Made by a program: the position numbers and the translations under genes. From positions 1,116,001 to 1,180,000 of the forward strand of contig JADJGB010000008.1 of assembly GCA_016708305.1 (NCBI GenBank): a stretch of 64,000 nucleotides of DNA, in the 5' to 3' direction. This document shows, one piece after another, positions 55,845 through 64,000 of the stretch (the stretch's first letter is position 1; the number at the start of each line of letters is the position of its first letter). Under the pieces are notes generated by a model. That model ran no database searches. It had not been told where the DNA came from and saw only the letters and a program-made list of their open reading frames with translations. The DNA comes from Sphingobacteriales bacterium (lineage in GTDB: Bacteria > Bacteroidota > Bacteroidia > Chitinophagales > Chitinophagaceae).

Positions 55845-57050
55845 TTAAGGCACCGAAGCCCTAAACACTAAGGCTCCTTCGGTGGCGCTGATGGTAATTT
55901 CAGCGCCTGAAAAACCTGCGGCTGCAATGGCTCCTTTCTTTAGCATTTCACTATCATTGCCTGATTTTAGTTCTGCCTCGCCCGAAATAAGAAGATATAT
56001 TTCTGCAGTATCGGCTGTGAATGTTGTTTGCTCATTTTCGCCAAGTTTAAAACAACTTAATTCAAAATCGGCGGCAGGAGTCTTATAAACCTGAGCAGCC
56101 TTGTCTTCATTTTTAATAATATTGGGAATAGTTGCTTCGCATTTAGTATGTTTCAGCAGTTCTACAGTATCAATGTGTTTGGTGGTGAGTCCTCCACGCA
56201 ACACATTGTCAGAACTGGCCATAATTTCTACATTGTAACCTTCTAAATAAGCGTGTGGCATGCCTGCATCCTGAAATATGGCATCGCCTTTATTCAAGTG
56301 CAATACATTGAAAAAATAGATTGAAAAAATACCACGGTCAATGATGTTTGGCTGGGCAAATGTTAAAGATGCTCTTGCAGCCCAAAAATTCTCATCATTT
56401 TTTGAAAGCTGGTTTTGCTGGTAAAGCGGCACAATCCGGTTTAACAAGGGCTGCAGCAGTTCATTTACTTCTTCCTGTGGCAGTTCCATTGCCATTTTAT
56501 AAAGCCCTGTATATCCTTCTTTTTCAAATACAGGGATAAACAATCTTAGTTCTGGAGTATTATGTAGAATGTTCAACAATTCCTTTTCCGGTTTGAATCC
56601 ATGAAGCAGGTAAAAGTCGCTCATAGCAACCATCAATTCTGGTTTATGATTGGTGTCCTTATAATTTCTGTTGGGTGCATTTAAAGGAATTCCTTTTTTA
56701 TTTTCTTCTTCAAAGTCAATGGCTGCCTGTTTTTTGGAGGGGTGTACCTGAATGGAAAGCATATTTTTTACATCCAATATCTTCAGCAGATAAGGCATAT
56801 TGCCAAAAGTTTTAAACACTTTTTCGCCCAACAGATTTTCAAGATCTTCTGCGATATATTCTCTTAGCAACATTTCCTGACCATCATTAAAATGCAGCAA
56901 ACATTTTGCCTGAGGGTGTACCCCCATCCAATATTCGGCATAAGGTTGCTGATTAGGATTTTCTATCTGGAGCAAGGATGGAATATAAGTACTGCCTCCC
57001 CAATCGTAAGGTTTGGGGTCACCTTTTAATAATGCGATTTGTTGCTTCAT
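55845..57050 (-). CDS. manA: Mannose-6-phosphate isomerase, class I
   Basis: 401 residues from ATG 57050, MKQQIALLKGDPKPYDWGGS. Zinc ligands are in IQVHPSKKQA (Gln and His), KPELMVAMSDFYLLHGF (Glu) and DAGMPHAYLEG region (His). A type I PMI cupin that interconverts fructose-6-P and mannose-6-P to supply GDP-mannose. Fusion with a second domain is not seen. A longer frame upstream to 57134 crosses the promoter box and is not natural. Confidence 0.94.
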   Translation of the reverse strand: MKQQIALLKGDPKPYDWGGSTYIPSLLQIENPNQQPYAEYWMGVHPQAKCLLHFNDGQEMLLREYIAEDLENLLGEKVFKTFGNMPYLLKILDVKNMLSIQVHPSKKQAAIDFEEENKKGIPLNAPNRNYKDTNHKPELMVAMSDFYLLHGFKPEKELLNILHNTPELRLFIPVFEKEGYTGLYKMAMELPQEEVNELLQPLLNRIVPLYQQNQLSKNDENFWAARASLTFAQPNIIDRGIFSIYFFNVLHLNKGDAIFQDAGMPHAYLEGYNVEIMASSDNVLRGGLTTKHIDTVELLKHTKCEATIPNIIKNEDKAAQVYKTPAADFELSCFKLGENEQTTFTADTAEIYLLISGEAELKSGNDSEMLKKGAIAAAGFSGAEITISATEGALVFRASVP

Positions 57051-57071
57051 AAAAATAATTTTAACTTGTAA

Positions 57072-57079
57072 CAAATATA
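57072..57079 (-). promoter_or_regulatory. -7 box for manA
   Basis: TATATTTG on the minus strand, 21 bp before the manA ATG and 4 bp from the divergent yraN ATG; exact match. Confidence 0.6.
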
Positions 57080-57083
57080 CGGA

Positions 57084-57439
57084 ATGGCTACGCATAATGA
57101 TTTGGGAAAAACCGGCGAAGAGCTTGCTGTGCAATATTTTATAACCTGAGGGTATGAAATATTACACCAAAACTGGCGTTTCTCTCATTATGAAATAGAC
57201 CTTATTGCAAAGAAAAACAATAAACTTCATTTTGTTGAGGTAAAACCAGAACTTCTTCTCTTTATGGCCATCCGGAGGAAAGTGTTACCAAAAAGAAGTT
57301 TAAATACCTCCAAAAAGCTGCAGATGAATATTTGCACCAAAACAAGGGATTTAAATGGATTCAATATGATATACTGGCCATCACGCTTCACAAAAACAAT
57401 CCTGCTGAGTTTTTTCTTCTTGAAGATGTATTTTTATGA
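57084..57439 (+). pseudogene. YraN-family endonuclease-like protein (UPF0102), broken
   Basis: 118 codons. MATHNDLGKTGEELAVQYF is the UPF0102 start. Codon 22 is TGA (57147-57149), after which the frame goes on GYEILHQNWRFSHYEIDLIA (motif H/R-x-x-E-I-D-L). Adding one A at 57242-57245 gives FVEVKTRTSSLYGHPEE and the rest to TGA 57437. The catalytic-type motif E-(x)-D-L...VEVKxR is complete. One nonsense codon and one homopolymer gap separate this from a working gene. Function of the family is not established. Confidence 0.8.
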
Positions 57440-57481
57440 GAAAGTAAAAATGAGTAACTTTACCCTTTAAAATTTTTTATT

Positions 57482-58156
57482 ATGAGAATTTTTATCAGAA
57501 CTTTTGTTGCCATTCTTACCGTGTCTTCTTTAATTGCCTGTGGCGGTAGCGAGGAAAAGGCAAGTGGTCCCGTTTCATTTTGTAAGGATACCGCATGTGT
57601 TACCGAACCTATTGAAGTAAAAGGTACAAGCACAGGCAATCCTATGGTGAGAATTACCTTCGACGATTGTAAAATTGATACTATTCATTGGGAAAAGGGG
57701 GGATTGGGCGTAATAATGGATATGGTATTTAATGAATTTATTACAAACGAAGTGCGTCCAACAAAAGAAGCTTTTAATTGTACGATTATTGGTTCAAAAT
57801 ATGCCTGGATAAAATTTAATGACTGTACCACCGGCAGAGGTTTTTTGTTGAGGCTTCCTTTTGATGAGGGTGGTACTACCAGCAAATATACCAGCGCCAT
57901 AAATAATTTTGATCCGGCATTTAAGGTAGCAGATGGTCTTGTGGCGTTTTACGATAATACCTTTATTTATGTGGAAGATATGGAAACCGGATTGGTAGCA
58001 AAACAGCTATTAACTGATACAGGAGTAAGAGAAATTGATTTTAACGATGTTCATTCTCTGATTGAAACCGTGAATATTACAAAGGATAAAATTTATGCCA
58101 AGTTAAAAGTGGATGGCAAAACGATTGAGCACAATAATCCGCTCACCTTTAAATAA
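57482..58156 (+). CDS. Lipoprotein of unknown function
   Basis: 224 residues. Signal peptide with lipobox LIAC and a GGSEE linker. The mature part has five cysteines (FCKDTACVTE, DDCKID, NCTIIG, DCTTG) and alternating hydrophobic strands, suggesting a disulfide-bonded beta-rich domain in the envelope. No named domain recognised. It lies 42 bp after yraN and 15 bp before xerD. Confidence 0.75.
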   Translation: MRIFIRTFVAILTVSSLIACGGSEEKASGPVSFCKDTACVTEPIEVKGTSTGNPMVRITFDDCKIDTIHWEKGGLGVIMDMVFNEFITNEVRPTKEAFNCTIIGSKYAWIKFNDCTTGRGFLLRLPFDEGGTTSKYTSAINNFDPAFKVADGLVAFYDNTFIYVEDMETGLVAKQLLTDTGVREIDFNDVHSLIETVNITKDKIYAKLKVDGKTIEHNNPLTFK

Positions 58157-58171
58157 TGCCAAAATAAATTC

Positions 58172-59080
58172 ATGTGGGAATCTTATAAAAAAGGATTTAA
58201 GGCATTCCTGCAGTTAGAAAAATCTTTATCGGATAATTCTACCGAAGCCTATCTACGTGATTTGGATAAGCTCACGGATTATTTGCACCTAACCCAAACT
58301 TCAAAGCCTCCTGAAGAGATTGAGGCGTCTGATTTGCAAAATTTTTTGCAATGGATTAATGAACTGGGACTTTCTTCCACATCTCAAATGCGTATCGTAT
58401 CCGGTATCAGGGCTTTTTATAAATATTGCCTTCTGGAAGATATAGTAAAAAATGATCCAACACAATTAATAGAAGCGCCAAAAACAAAACGTTCTTTACC
58501 AGATGTTTTAAGTTTGGAAGAAATTGATGCTATCATCAGCCAGATTGATTTAAGTAAACCCGAAGGCGGAAGAAATAAGGCTATTCTTGAAATCTTGTAT
58601 AGTTGTGGATTACGTGTAAGTGAGGTGGTAGCGCTTAGAATTTCGCAACTGTATTTAGATGTTGGTTATATCAGGGTTATTGGGAAGGGCGATAAAGAAA
58701 GACTTGTACCCGTAGGAGGGGAGGCTACAAAATACCTGAACATTTATTTGAACCACTCAAGAAATAAGATTACTGCGGTCTCCGGAAATGAAGATATTGT
58801 TTTCCTGAACAGGCGAGGCAAAAAACTGACAAGGGTAATGGTTTTTCATATTATAAAGGAGTTGACAGCCGGGGCAGGCATTCAAAAAACGGTTTCGCCG
58901 CATACTTTTCGACATTCTTTTGCCACCCATTTGATTGAAGGCGGCGCTAACCTGCGTGCTGTGCAGGAAATGCTGGGGCACGAAAATATTACCACTACCG
59001 AAATCTATACCCATCTTGACAGAGATTTTTTGAGAAAAACACTCGAAAAGTACCACCCTTCATTTAATAAGGGAAAATAA
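58172..59080 (+). CDS. xerD: Site-specific tyrosine recombinase XerD
   Basis: 302 residues. The N-terminal SAM-like domain has NSTEAYLRDLDKL, and the catalytic domain carries Arg148 (SCGLRVSEV), Lys172 (GKGDKERLVP), His244 and Arg247 (HTFRHSFATHL), His270 (MLGHENI) and Tyr279 (EIYTH). Length and motifs fit a chromosomal XerC/XerD for dimer resolution at dif and not an integrase; there is no phage or integron context. Confidence 0.93.
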   Translation: MWESYKKGFKAFLQLEKSLSDNSTEAYLRDLDKLTDYLHLTQTSKPPEEIEASDLQNFLQWINELGLSSTSQMRIVSGIRAFYKYCLLEDIVKNDPTQLIEAPKTKRSLPDVLSLEEIDAIISQIDLSKPEGGRNKAILEILYSCGLRVSEVVALRISQLYLDVGYIRVIGKGDKERLVPVGGEATKYLNIYLNHSRNKITAVSGNEDIVFLNRRGKKLTRVMVFHIIKELTAGAGIQKTVSPHTFRHSFATHLIEGGANLRAVQEMLGHENITTTEIYTHLDRDFLRKTLEKYHPSFNKGK

Positions 59081-59092
59081 CATTTGATTTCT

Positions 59093-59100
59093 TACATTTG
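59093..59100 (+). promoter_or_regulatory. -7 box for the DUF2911 gene
   Basis: TACATTTG, exact TAnnTTTG match, 23 bp before ATG 59124. Confidence 0.6.
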
Positions 59101-59123
59101 AACCCAAATAAAATCAATTCATT

Positions 59124-59954
59124 ATGAAACATTTATTTTCTTTATTTACATTGTTGTTTATTGCTGCATTTGCCAATGCACAGGTGAAAACTCCTGCACC
59201 TAGCCCCAATCAAACGATCAAGCAGGAGTTTGGTTTGTCGTCCATTGAGTTGTCATACAGCCGCCCAGCTATGAAAGGTCGTAAAATCTTTGGTGATCTG
59301 GTGCCTTATGATAAAATATGGCGTACAGGAGCCAATGCTGCTACTACGCTCACATTTGGAGACGAAGTTATCATTGGCGGAGTAAAAATTCCCGCAGGTA
59401 AATATGGATTGCTTACTATCCCCGGTAAAACAAACTGGATCATCATTATTTCCAAACAAACCAATGTAAACAGTCCGGCACTATACAAGCAGGCAGACGA
59501 CATTGTAAGGGTAAATGCCAAAGTGAATACGACTCCTAAGAAAGCAGAGTCTTTTACCATGCAATTTTCTGACGTGCAACCCGAAAGCTGTAATCTGCAC
59601 ATCAGATGGGAGGATGTGATGGTTGCTTTACCTATAAAAACTGATGTTGACCCTAAAATTATGGCCAGCATTGACGCTTCAATGAAGTCAGAAAAACCTG
59701 CTTATTATCAGGCTGCAATGTATTATCTTGAAAACAATAAGGACCTCAACAAGGCATCAGAATGGTTTGCAAAAGCTGTGGAAGCGCAACCTACTGCCTT
59801 CTGGGTAAGATACCAACAAGCAAGAACCTTTGCCAAATTGGGTAAAAAAACAGAGGCGCGTCAGGCAGCATTAAAATCAATTGAATTAGCTAAAGAAGCA
59901 AAAAGCGATGATTATATTGCGCTGAATAACAAACTGTTAGCTACATTAAAATAA
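59124..59954 (+). CDS. DUF2911 domain protein with TPR-like tail, exported
   Basis: 276 residues with a signal peptide ending FANAQ. The DUF2911 core spans about residues 35-185: IELSYSRPAMKGRKIFGDLV, KIWRTGANAATTLTFGDEV and PAGKYGLLTIPGKTNWIIII. The last 80 residues are helical repeats resembling TPRs (AAMYYLENNKDLNKASEWF). Common in Bacteroidota, periplasmic, unknown function. Followed 26 bp later by a DUF6263 gene in the same direction. Confidence 0.9.
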   Translation: MKHLFSLFTLLFIAAFANAQVKTPAPSPNQTIKQEFGLSSIELSYSRPAMKGRKIFGDLVPYDKIWRTGANAATTLTFGDEVIIGGVKIPAGKYGLLTIPGKTNWIIIISKQTNVNSPALYKQADDIVRVNAKVNTTPKKAESFTMQFSDVQPESCNLHIRWEDVMVALPIKTDVDPKIMASIDASMKSEKPAYYQAAMYYLENNKDLNKASEWFAKAVEAQPTAFWVRYQQARTFAKLGKKTEARQAALKSIELAKEAKSDDYIALNNKLLATLK

Positions 59955-59980
59955 TTTTTTGTAATACCTTTTTAATAAAA

Positions 59981-60862
59981 ATGAGAAAAAAACTATTATT
60001 ACTATTTTGGCCTTTATTCCTTATAATGGTTTTGCAGGCTCAATCCTACAAGCTCAGTTTTAATCCAGGTAATAATGATAAATTTGATATGAAATCCGAG
60101 GTTAAGATCAAGATTGTTCAAAGCATGATGGGTCAGGAGATGGAGATTAAAATGAATTCCAATATAGATAATTTATATGAGATTACGAATGGCTCAGGCG
60201 ATAATAAAGAAGTGAAAATAAAATATAATAAATTAAAAACCGGAATGGAGATGATCGGGCAAACAATAACGATGGATAGCGACAGCCCGGATAAAGCCGA
60301 TCCAAAAAACAAGATATATATTATTTTAAAAGAAAGCGAAATTACTGCACTTGTTAAGCCAAATGGCGATATTGTTGAGTTAAAAGGAGTGGATGAATTA
60401 GCAAAAAAATTTGAAAATTTTTCCGAAGCAGAATTGCAGGGAGCAAAAAACTATATTGAAAAAAATGCCATTAAAAGTAGTTTTGAGCAATCCTTTAAAT
60501 GGTATCCGGAAAAAGAAGTAAAAGTAGGTGATTCATGGACTACTGTTACTACCATATCTTCTCCTTACGAATTGAAAAGCAATAATAATTATACGCTAAA
60601 AAAGGTTGATAATAGTATCGGCTTCCTGACGGTTAAGAGTGATGTAACCACCGATGGCTCCAAGAAGATGGAATCCAATGGTATGGAAATGGAAATAAAC
60701 CTGACCGGCAAAAATGAAGGTGAAATGCAGGTGGATATGAAATCGGGAATGCCCGTTTCTTCCAATATTGTTCAAAACCTGTCCGGTAAAATGGAAATAA
60801 TGGGGCAGGAAGTACCTATTTCAATTTCAAATACAATAAAGACTAACACAACGAAACTTTAA
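59981..60862 (+). CDS. DUF6263 family exported protein
   Basis: 293 residues, signal peptide ending LQAQ, then a beta-rich protein with low cysteine content. GDSWTTVTT and MQVDMKSGMPVSSNI, typical of DUF6263, appear in the C-terminal half, where the protein alternates polar strands. Function unknown; probably periplasmic. Ends before a terminator at 60885. Confidence 0.75.
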   Translation: MRKKLLLLFWPLFLIMVLQAQSYKLSFNPGNNDKFDMKSEVKIKIVQSMMGQEMEIKMNSNIDNLYEITNGSGDNKEVKIKYNKLKTGMEMIGQTITMDSDSPDKADPKNKIYIILKESEITALVKPNGDIVELKGVDELAKKFENFSEAELQGAKNYIEKNAIKSSFEQSFKWYPEKEVKVGDSWTTVTTISSPYELKSNNNYTLKKVDNSIGFLTVKSDVTTDGSKKMESNGMEMEINLTGKNEGEMQVDMKSGMPVSSNIVQNLSGKMEIMGQEVPISISNTIKTNTTKL

Positions 60863-60884
60863 GGTAGTTTCTTTAAAATACCAA

Positions 60885-60921
60885 AAAAGAACCGACTTCG
60901 TACAGAAAGCGGTTCCTTTTT
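60885..60921. terminator. Terminator, convergent
   Basis: AAAAAAGAACCG pairs with CGGTTCCTTTTT around a loop of about 15 bases, between the convergent DUF6263 and sigma-factor genes. Confidence 0.75.
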
Positions 60922-60935
60922 ACCTATGAATATTA

Positions 60936-61439
60936 TTAGTATCTTCTTATTTGCTCTTTCAGCAGTTTCCGTGCAAAGTGAATACGGCTTTTAATGGTAC
61001 CCAATGGTTCCTCCAAATATTCAGCAATTTCATGGTATTTAAAACCGTCAAAATAGAGCTGAAACGGGACCTTAAAAGTTTCCGGCAGGTTTTCAATAGC
61101 TGCTTTTATTTCTTTTTCTCTCAGGCTGCCTTCTGCAGTGTTTGAAACCGATACCTGCCTCATATTGATCAGGTAGTCTTCTGCCGTATTGTCAAAGATA
61201 GTACGGCGTTTGGCATTACGACGGTAATCATTGATGAAAATATTACGCATGATGGTAAACAACCATGCCTTAATATTGGTTCCGGCATTATACTTTTCAT
61301 GATTTGCCAATGCTTTGTATAATGTTTCCTGATACAAATCATTGGCTGTTTCTGAGTTTTTTGTCAAATTTACCGCAAATGGTTTCAGAAACTCTGCATT
61401 ATTTATCAATAAGTTATTGAATTCTTTATTTTCAGACAT
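60936..61439 (-). CDS. RNA polymerase sigma factor, ECF subfamily
   Basis: 167 residues. Region 2 has TANDLYQETLYKALAN and IKAWLFTIMRNIFINDYRR; region 4 has LPETFKVPFQLYFDGFKYHE and IAEYLEEPLGTIKSRIHFAR. A strong GGGAGG ribosome-binding site precedes the ATG. Unlike the sigma gene at 11355 it has no anti-sigma gene beside it, which fits the anti-sigma-less, RpoE-like group often found in Bacteroidota. Confidence 0.92.
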   Translation of the reverse strand: MSENKEFNNLLINNAEFLKPFAVNLTKNSETANDLYQETLYKALANHEKYNAGTNIKAWLFTIMRNIFINDYRRNAKRRTIFDNTAEDYLINMRQVSVSNTAEGSLREKEIKAAIENLPETFKVPFQLYFDGFKYHEIAEYLEEPLGTIKSRIHFARKLLKEQIRRY

Positions 61440-61860
61440 AATTCCCTCCCTTTCTTTCTGACCTCTAAATTAATGTTTAAACTTTAAACTTATAGTCTCT
61501 GACTGTAATATTACAAAAAAATTACCAATTATCTACAAGTGACAATTTGGCAGGATGAGGTTTTTTTCAATATCCGGTTTCAAAGCATCTTTATTTAGAA
61601 AATAATATGGTCGATTTTGACCAGCCGAAATGCTGTTTTTTCTCAATGAAATGTATGATATTAATCATAAAACATGAAAAAACACCTTTTCAAGCCCGGT
61701 TCTATTTGATTGTAATCAATAAATAAAATCGATGAAATAAAATTTCGATTTGTATATCTAACTTTGGTGAAATAATTAAAAAATTGGTAAAACAATGATA
61801 ACTACCAATCCGAACTAAGCAAAGAATAGTCTATTGTTTTTAAATTAAAAATTCTTATCC
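61440..61860. other. Divergent intergenic region, sigma factor / glycine-rich protein
   Basis: 421 bp, AT-rich, non-coding in all frames as far as I can tell. It holds the -7 box at 61759-61766 and a long leader of about 90 bp for the glycine-rich protein gene. Confidence 0.45.
61759..61766 (+). promoter_or_regulatory. -7 box for the glycine-rich protein gene
   Basis: TAACTTTG, exact TAnnTTTG match, 94 bp before ATG 61861, so the 5' leader is long. Confidence 0.55.
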
Positions 61861-63096
61861 ATGAAAATGAAATCATTATTAAAAAATCTGAGCTGGGGGT
61901 TATTAATCGCGACCTGCATGTTTAATTTCTCTGCATTAGCGCAACCGGTGAGCCAAACCTATACCACTCCCGGTGTTTATACCTATGTAATTCCCGAAGG
62001 ATATACTGCTACCATTAAGGTAGATGCCTGGGGCGCCGGCGGTGGTGGCGGTGGAGATGAATGGGCAAGAAAAGGCTCTGGTGGCGGCGGTGGTGCTTAT
62101 GCCGGAAAAACGCTTACATTGCCTGCCGGAAATTATAAGGTGGTTGTAGGTAAGGGTGGTTTGGGAGCATACAGACCTGAAACTCCTGTTGGGTCTGGAA
62201 TTAAACAAATTGATGGAGAAAGTTCTACATTTGGTGAAGGATGGGTAATTGCCAATGGAGGAATAGCCGGTGGAGACAGAAATGCTGATGGTGGAGCCGG
62301 AGGAGCGGCAAGTACTGATGGCTCCGGAATGTCTGGTGCATTCAATAGTTTTAAAGGTGGTGATGGCGGAAATACTCATGCATTGAGTACCTATGGTAGT
62401 GGAGGAGGAGGTTCGGCCTGGGCAAATGCCGCCGGAGAAAATGGGAAGAATCCATCAGCATCGGATGGAGGAAAGGGAGGAGCAGGAACAGCCTATGGTG
62501 GTGAAGGTGGCTCTGTGGGAGATAGGGCAGGAAACGGTTATAAACCCGGTGGAGGAGGGGGTGGAAAGTACTCCGGACACAGAGAATCAGGTAATGGCGG
62601 CGATGGTCAGGTTACCATTACTGTACTTTCCAGTTCTTTGCCTGTAGCTTTTGAAGATATTAATGCTTCTATTTCAGGGAATACCTTAAATATCAACTTT
62701 AAAACGCTGGAAGAAACCAACACCAGCCATTTCAATATTCAGGGCTCTATAGACGGGGTAAAATTTGTAAACATCGGTAAAATTGAATCAAAACATAAAG
62801 GTTCTGTTCATTCAGGTACAACATCCTATAGTTTAAATGTAGGTATTACCAATATTGCATTGGGAGTTTCGTTGCTGGCGCTTTTGGGTCTTGGGTTTGC
62901 AGCAGACAGGAAAAGACGAATGTTAATGTCGGCTATTGTTTTGATACTTTTCATTGGAACGATGGCTGTTTCCTGCAGCAAAAAAGGTAATGAATTAAAA
63001 TCAGATAAGAATTTACCGGATTTTGTAAGAGTAGAGCAAGTATATATGGATGGAAGCTGTACTTATTCCAAAATTATTAAAGTAGTTAGAGAGTAA
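61861..63096 (+). CDS. Glycine-rich secreted protein with split C-terminal anchor domain
   Basis: 411 residues. Signal peptide ends FSALAQ. The N-terminal 235 residues are a glycine-rich domain with beta strands (TTPGVYTYVIPEGYTATIKV, WGAGGGGGGDEW, YKVVVGKGGLGAY), similar to the bacterial Gly_rich_2 type. From 62638 a beta-sandwich begins (LPVAFEDINASIS), interrupted after TTSYSL by a helix (IALGVSLLALLGLGFA), loop ADRKRR, a second helix and Cys372 (GTMAVSCSKK). It resumes FVRVEQVYMDG to the end. The same ending occurs in the protease at 36764. Probably cell-surface. Confidence 0.8.
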   Translation: MKMKSLLKNLSWGLLIATCMFNFSALAQPVSQTYTTPGVYTYVIPEGYTATIKVDAWGAGGGGGGDEWARKGSGGGGGAYAGKTLTLPAGNYKVVVGKGGLGAYRPETPVGSGIKQIDGESSTFGEGWVIANGGIAGGDRNADGGAGGAASTDGSGMSGAFNSFKGGDGGNTHALSTYGSGGGGSAWANAAGENGKNPSASDGGKGGAGTAYGGEGGSVGDRAGNGYKPGGGGGGKYSGHRESGNGGDGQVTITVLSSSLPVAFEDINASISGNTLNINFKTLEETNTSHFNIQGSIDGVKFVNIGKIESKHKGSVHSGTTSYSLNVGITNIALGVSLLALLGLGFAADRKRRMLMSAIVLILFIGTMAVSCSKKGNELKSDKNLPDFVRVEQVYMDGSCTYSKIIKVVRE

Positions 63097-63111
63097 AATT
63101 TATAACATTGT

Positions 63112-63148
63112 TGAAAACGGCTGTCTTTTCTAAGATGGCCTTTTTTAT
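63112..63148 (+). terminator. Probable terminator
   Basis: AAAACGGCTGTC, TTTTCTAA loop, GATGGCCTTTTTT, with G-U and mismatch positions, 16 bp after the glycine-rich protein stop. Confidence 0.5.
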
Positions 63149-63221
63149 TTCTGTCAGGTTTTATTAAGATAAATTCAATTCTTTTTGGTGTAAAAATTTT
63201 GCTTTATATTATCTTGCAGCC

Positions 63222-64000
63222 ATGTCAGATTATCTAAATATTGCTTCTTTTCTGAATCCTGTCAATCTACAGGAAATAGCAGGTGATGACCTTTATAAAA
63301 AAGACCAGATGGGGTACGTGATGAGTTTGTATGAAGAAGAATTTCCTGATTTGGAAAATACTGACATTGTTTTCATTGGTTGTGGTGAGCAGCGGGGCAA
63401 AGGCGTGATGGGACCTCCCTGTATGGCGCCAAATGTCATCAGGAAGCATTTTTATTCCCTATTCTTCTGGCACGAAGGTATTATGCTTGCCGATATTGGC
63501 GATATCAGACAGGGCGCTACTTATAATGATACTCTTGTTGCATTGAAAACCGTAATAGCGGAGTTAATAGCAATTGGAAAAACGGTAATCATTTTAGGGG
63601 GATCTCACGATTTGACCAGTGCACAATATGGCGCTTATGTTCAAAATAAAAAAATTATCGAAGCCACAGTGGTGGATACGCTGATTGATCTGGACATGGA
63701 GTCTCCTTTTGACAATGATAATTTTCTCATGGAAATACTTACTGGTGAGCCCAATTACCTGAAACATTATAATCATATCGGTTTTCAAAGTTATCTGGTT
63801 CACCCGGGAATGTTGCAAACATTAGATAAACTTAAATTTGATTGCTACAGAGTTGGCCATGTAAAAGAACAAATAGACGAACCCGAACCTGCCATCAGAA
63901 GCAGCAGCCTGTTTTCCTTTGATATAAGCGCCATTGCAAATGCATACGCACCTGCCAACCATCTTACGCCAAATGGTCTGACGGGAGAGGAGGCCTGCAT
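63222..64000 (+). CDS. Arginase/formimidoylglutamase-superfamily protein, 5' part
   Basis: About 259 residues from ATG 63222, running off the right edge. The ureohydrolase pattern is visible: FIGCGEQRGKGV in the first third, LADIGDIRQG, GGSHDLTSAQYGAYV (metal-binding His-Asp), IDLDMES at the second metal motif and SFDISAI at the third. Classical enzymes have GGGHD, DAHxD and SFDxD. The second and third motifs here deviate, so the metal site may be altered. Bacteroidota have such formimidoylglutamase-like proteins of unproven activity. Confidence 0.85.
   Translation, partial: MSDYLNIASFLNPVNLQEIAGDDLYKKDQMGYVMSLYEEEFPDLENTDIVFIGCGEQRGKGVMGPPCMAPNVIRKHFYSLFFWHEGIMLADIGDIRQGATYNDTLVALKTVIAELIAIGKTVIILGGSHDLTSAQYGAYVQNKKIIEATVVDTLIDLDMESPFDNDNFLMEILTGEPNYLKHYNHIGFQSYLVHPGMLQTLDKLKFDCYRVGHVKEQIDEPEPAIRSSSLFSFDISAIANAYAPANHLTPNGLTGEEAC

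Noticed and set aside
62133..62345. Proline-rich frame antisense to the glycine-rich protein
   Set aside because: Glycine codons read backwards give proline and alanine; this is a shadow.
61861..63096. Glycine-rich repeats as a DNA tandem repeat or CRISPR-like array
   Set aside because: The periodicity is in glycine codons only; there are no constant repeats with spacers. No CRISPR array was seen anywhere in the window.

Overview
The window comes from a member of the Bacteroidota, most likely Chitinophagales or a related Sphingobacteriia-like group. The evidence is direct. At least 18 genes have a Bacteroidota-type -7 box (TAnnTTTG) upstream, and SPII-type lipoproteins are common. Family content is also typical: DUF4292 next to an EnvC-like protein, DUF2911, DUF4197, DUF983, IPExxxVDY, and a beta-sandwich of the kind found at the C-terminus of type IX-secreted proteins. 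No tRNA, rRNA or CRISPR array was recognised.

Layout. 0-5 kb: a YrdC-type tRNA-modification gene cut by the window edge, a HAD phosphatase, a secreted protein, DUF2891, a SET-domain protein and obg, then a scar holding an IS66 remnant. 5-12 kb: UPF0173 hydrolase, aspartokinase, an MsbA-like exporter, thioredoxin, an MBL-fold enzyme and an ECF sigma/anti-sigma/periplasmic-protein operon. 12-26 kb: mreBCD, a histidine kinase, AlgH, DUF4197, DUF983-murF, ispF, dut, DUF4292-envC and ppc. 26-28.7 kb: a dedA/zinc-ribbon/terC cluster divergent from a tetR gene, with a perfect 18+1+18 bp palindrome between them. 28.9-32.4 kb: an accessory cassette (lipoprotein plus small membrane protein) split by a complete IS66 with an 8-bp target duplication. 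32.4-36.4 kb: the ribosomal operon infA-rpmJ-rpsM-rpsK-rpsD-rpoA-rplQ, read leftward. 36.7-39.9 kb: a pappalysin-like protease, a phosphoesterase and an SRPBCC protein. 39.85-42.53 kb: a nested pair of insertion sequences, an ISL3/ISAon1-like element inside an ISKra4-like one. 42.5-64 kb: msrB, adk, feoB, an M28 peptidase, PCD, VanZ, an lpxA-linked ABC ATPase, an AraC regulator, ruvA, fabH, a macrodomain protein, GNAT, manA, yraN, xerD, DUF2911, DUF6263, an ECF sigma factor, a glycine-rich surface protein and a partial arginase-family gene.

Two points colour the whole annotation. First, more than fifteen genes, including essential or near-essential ones, are broken by a single missing or extra base, nearly always in a homopolymer. 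This looks like uncorrected sequencing error more than biology, so broken genes are given as whole loci with the break located. Second, two unrelated secreted proteins (36764-38769 and 61861-63096) share an odd C-terminus. A T9SS-associated beta-sandwich is interrupted before its final strands by a transmembrane hairpin with a basic loop and a lipobox-like cysteine. I know of no named family with this layout, and it is the best candidate here for an undescribed anchoring or sorting system.

Genes working together: mreBCD and murF serve cell-wall synthesis and shape, and the EnvC-like protein probably activates amidases. lpxA, fabH and the lpxA-linked ATPase belong to envelope lipid supply. The sigma/anti-sigma pair and the AraC and TetR proteins are the visible local regulators.
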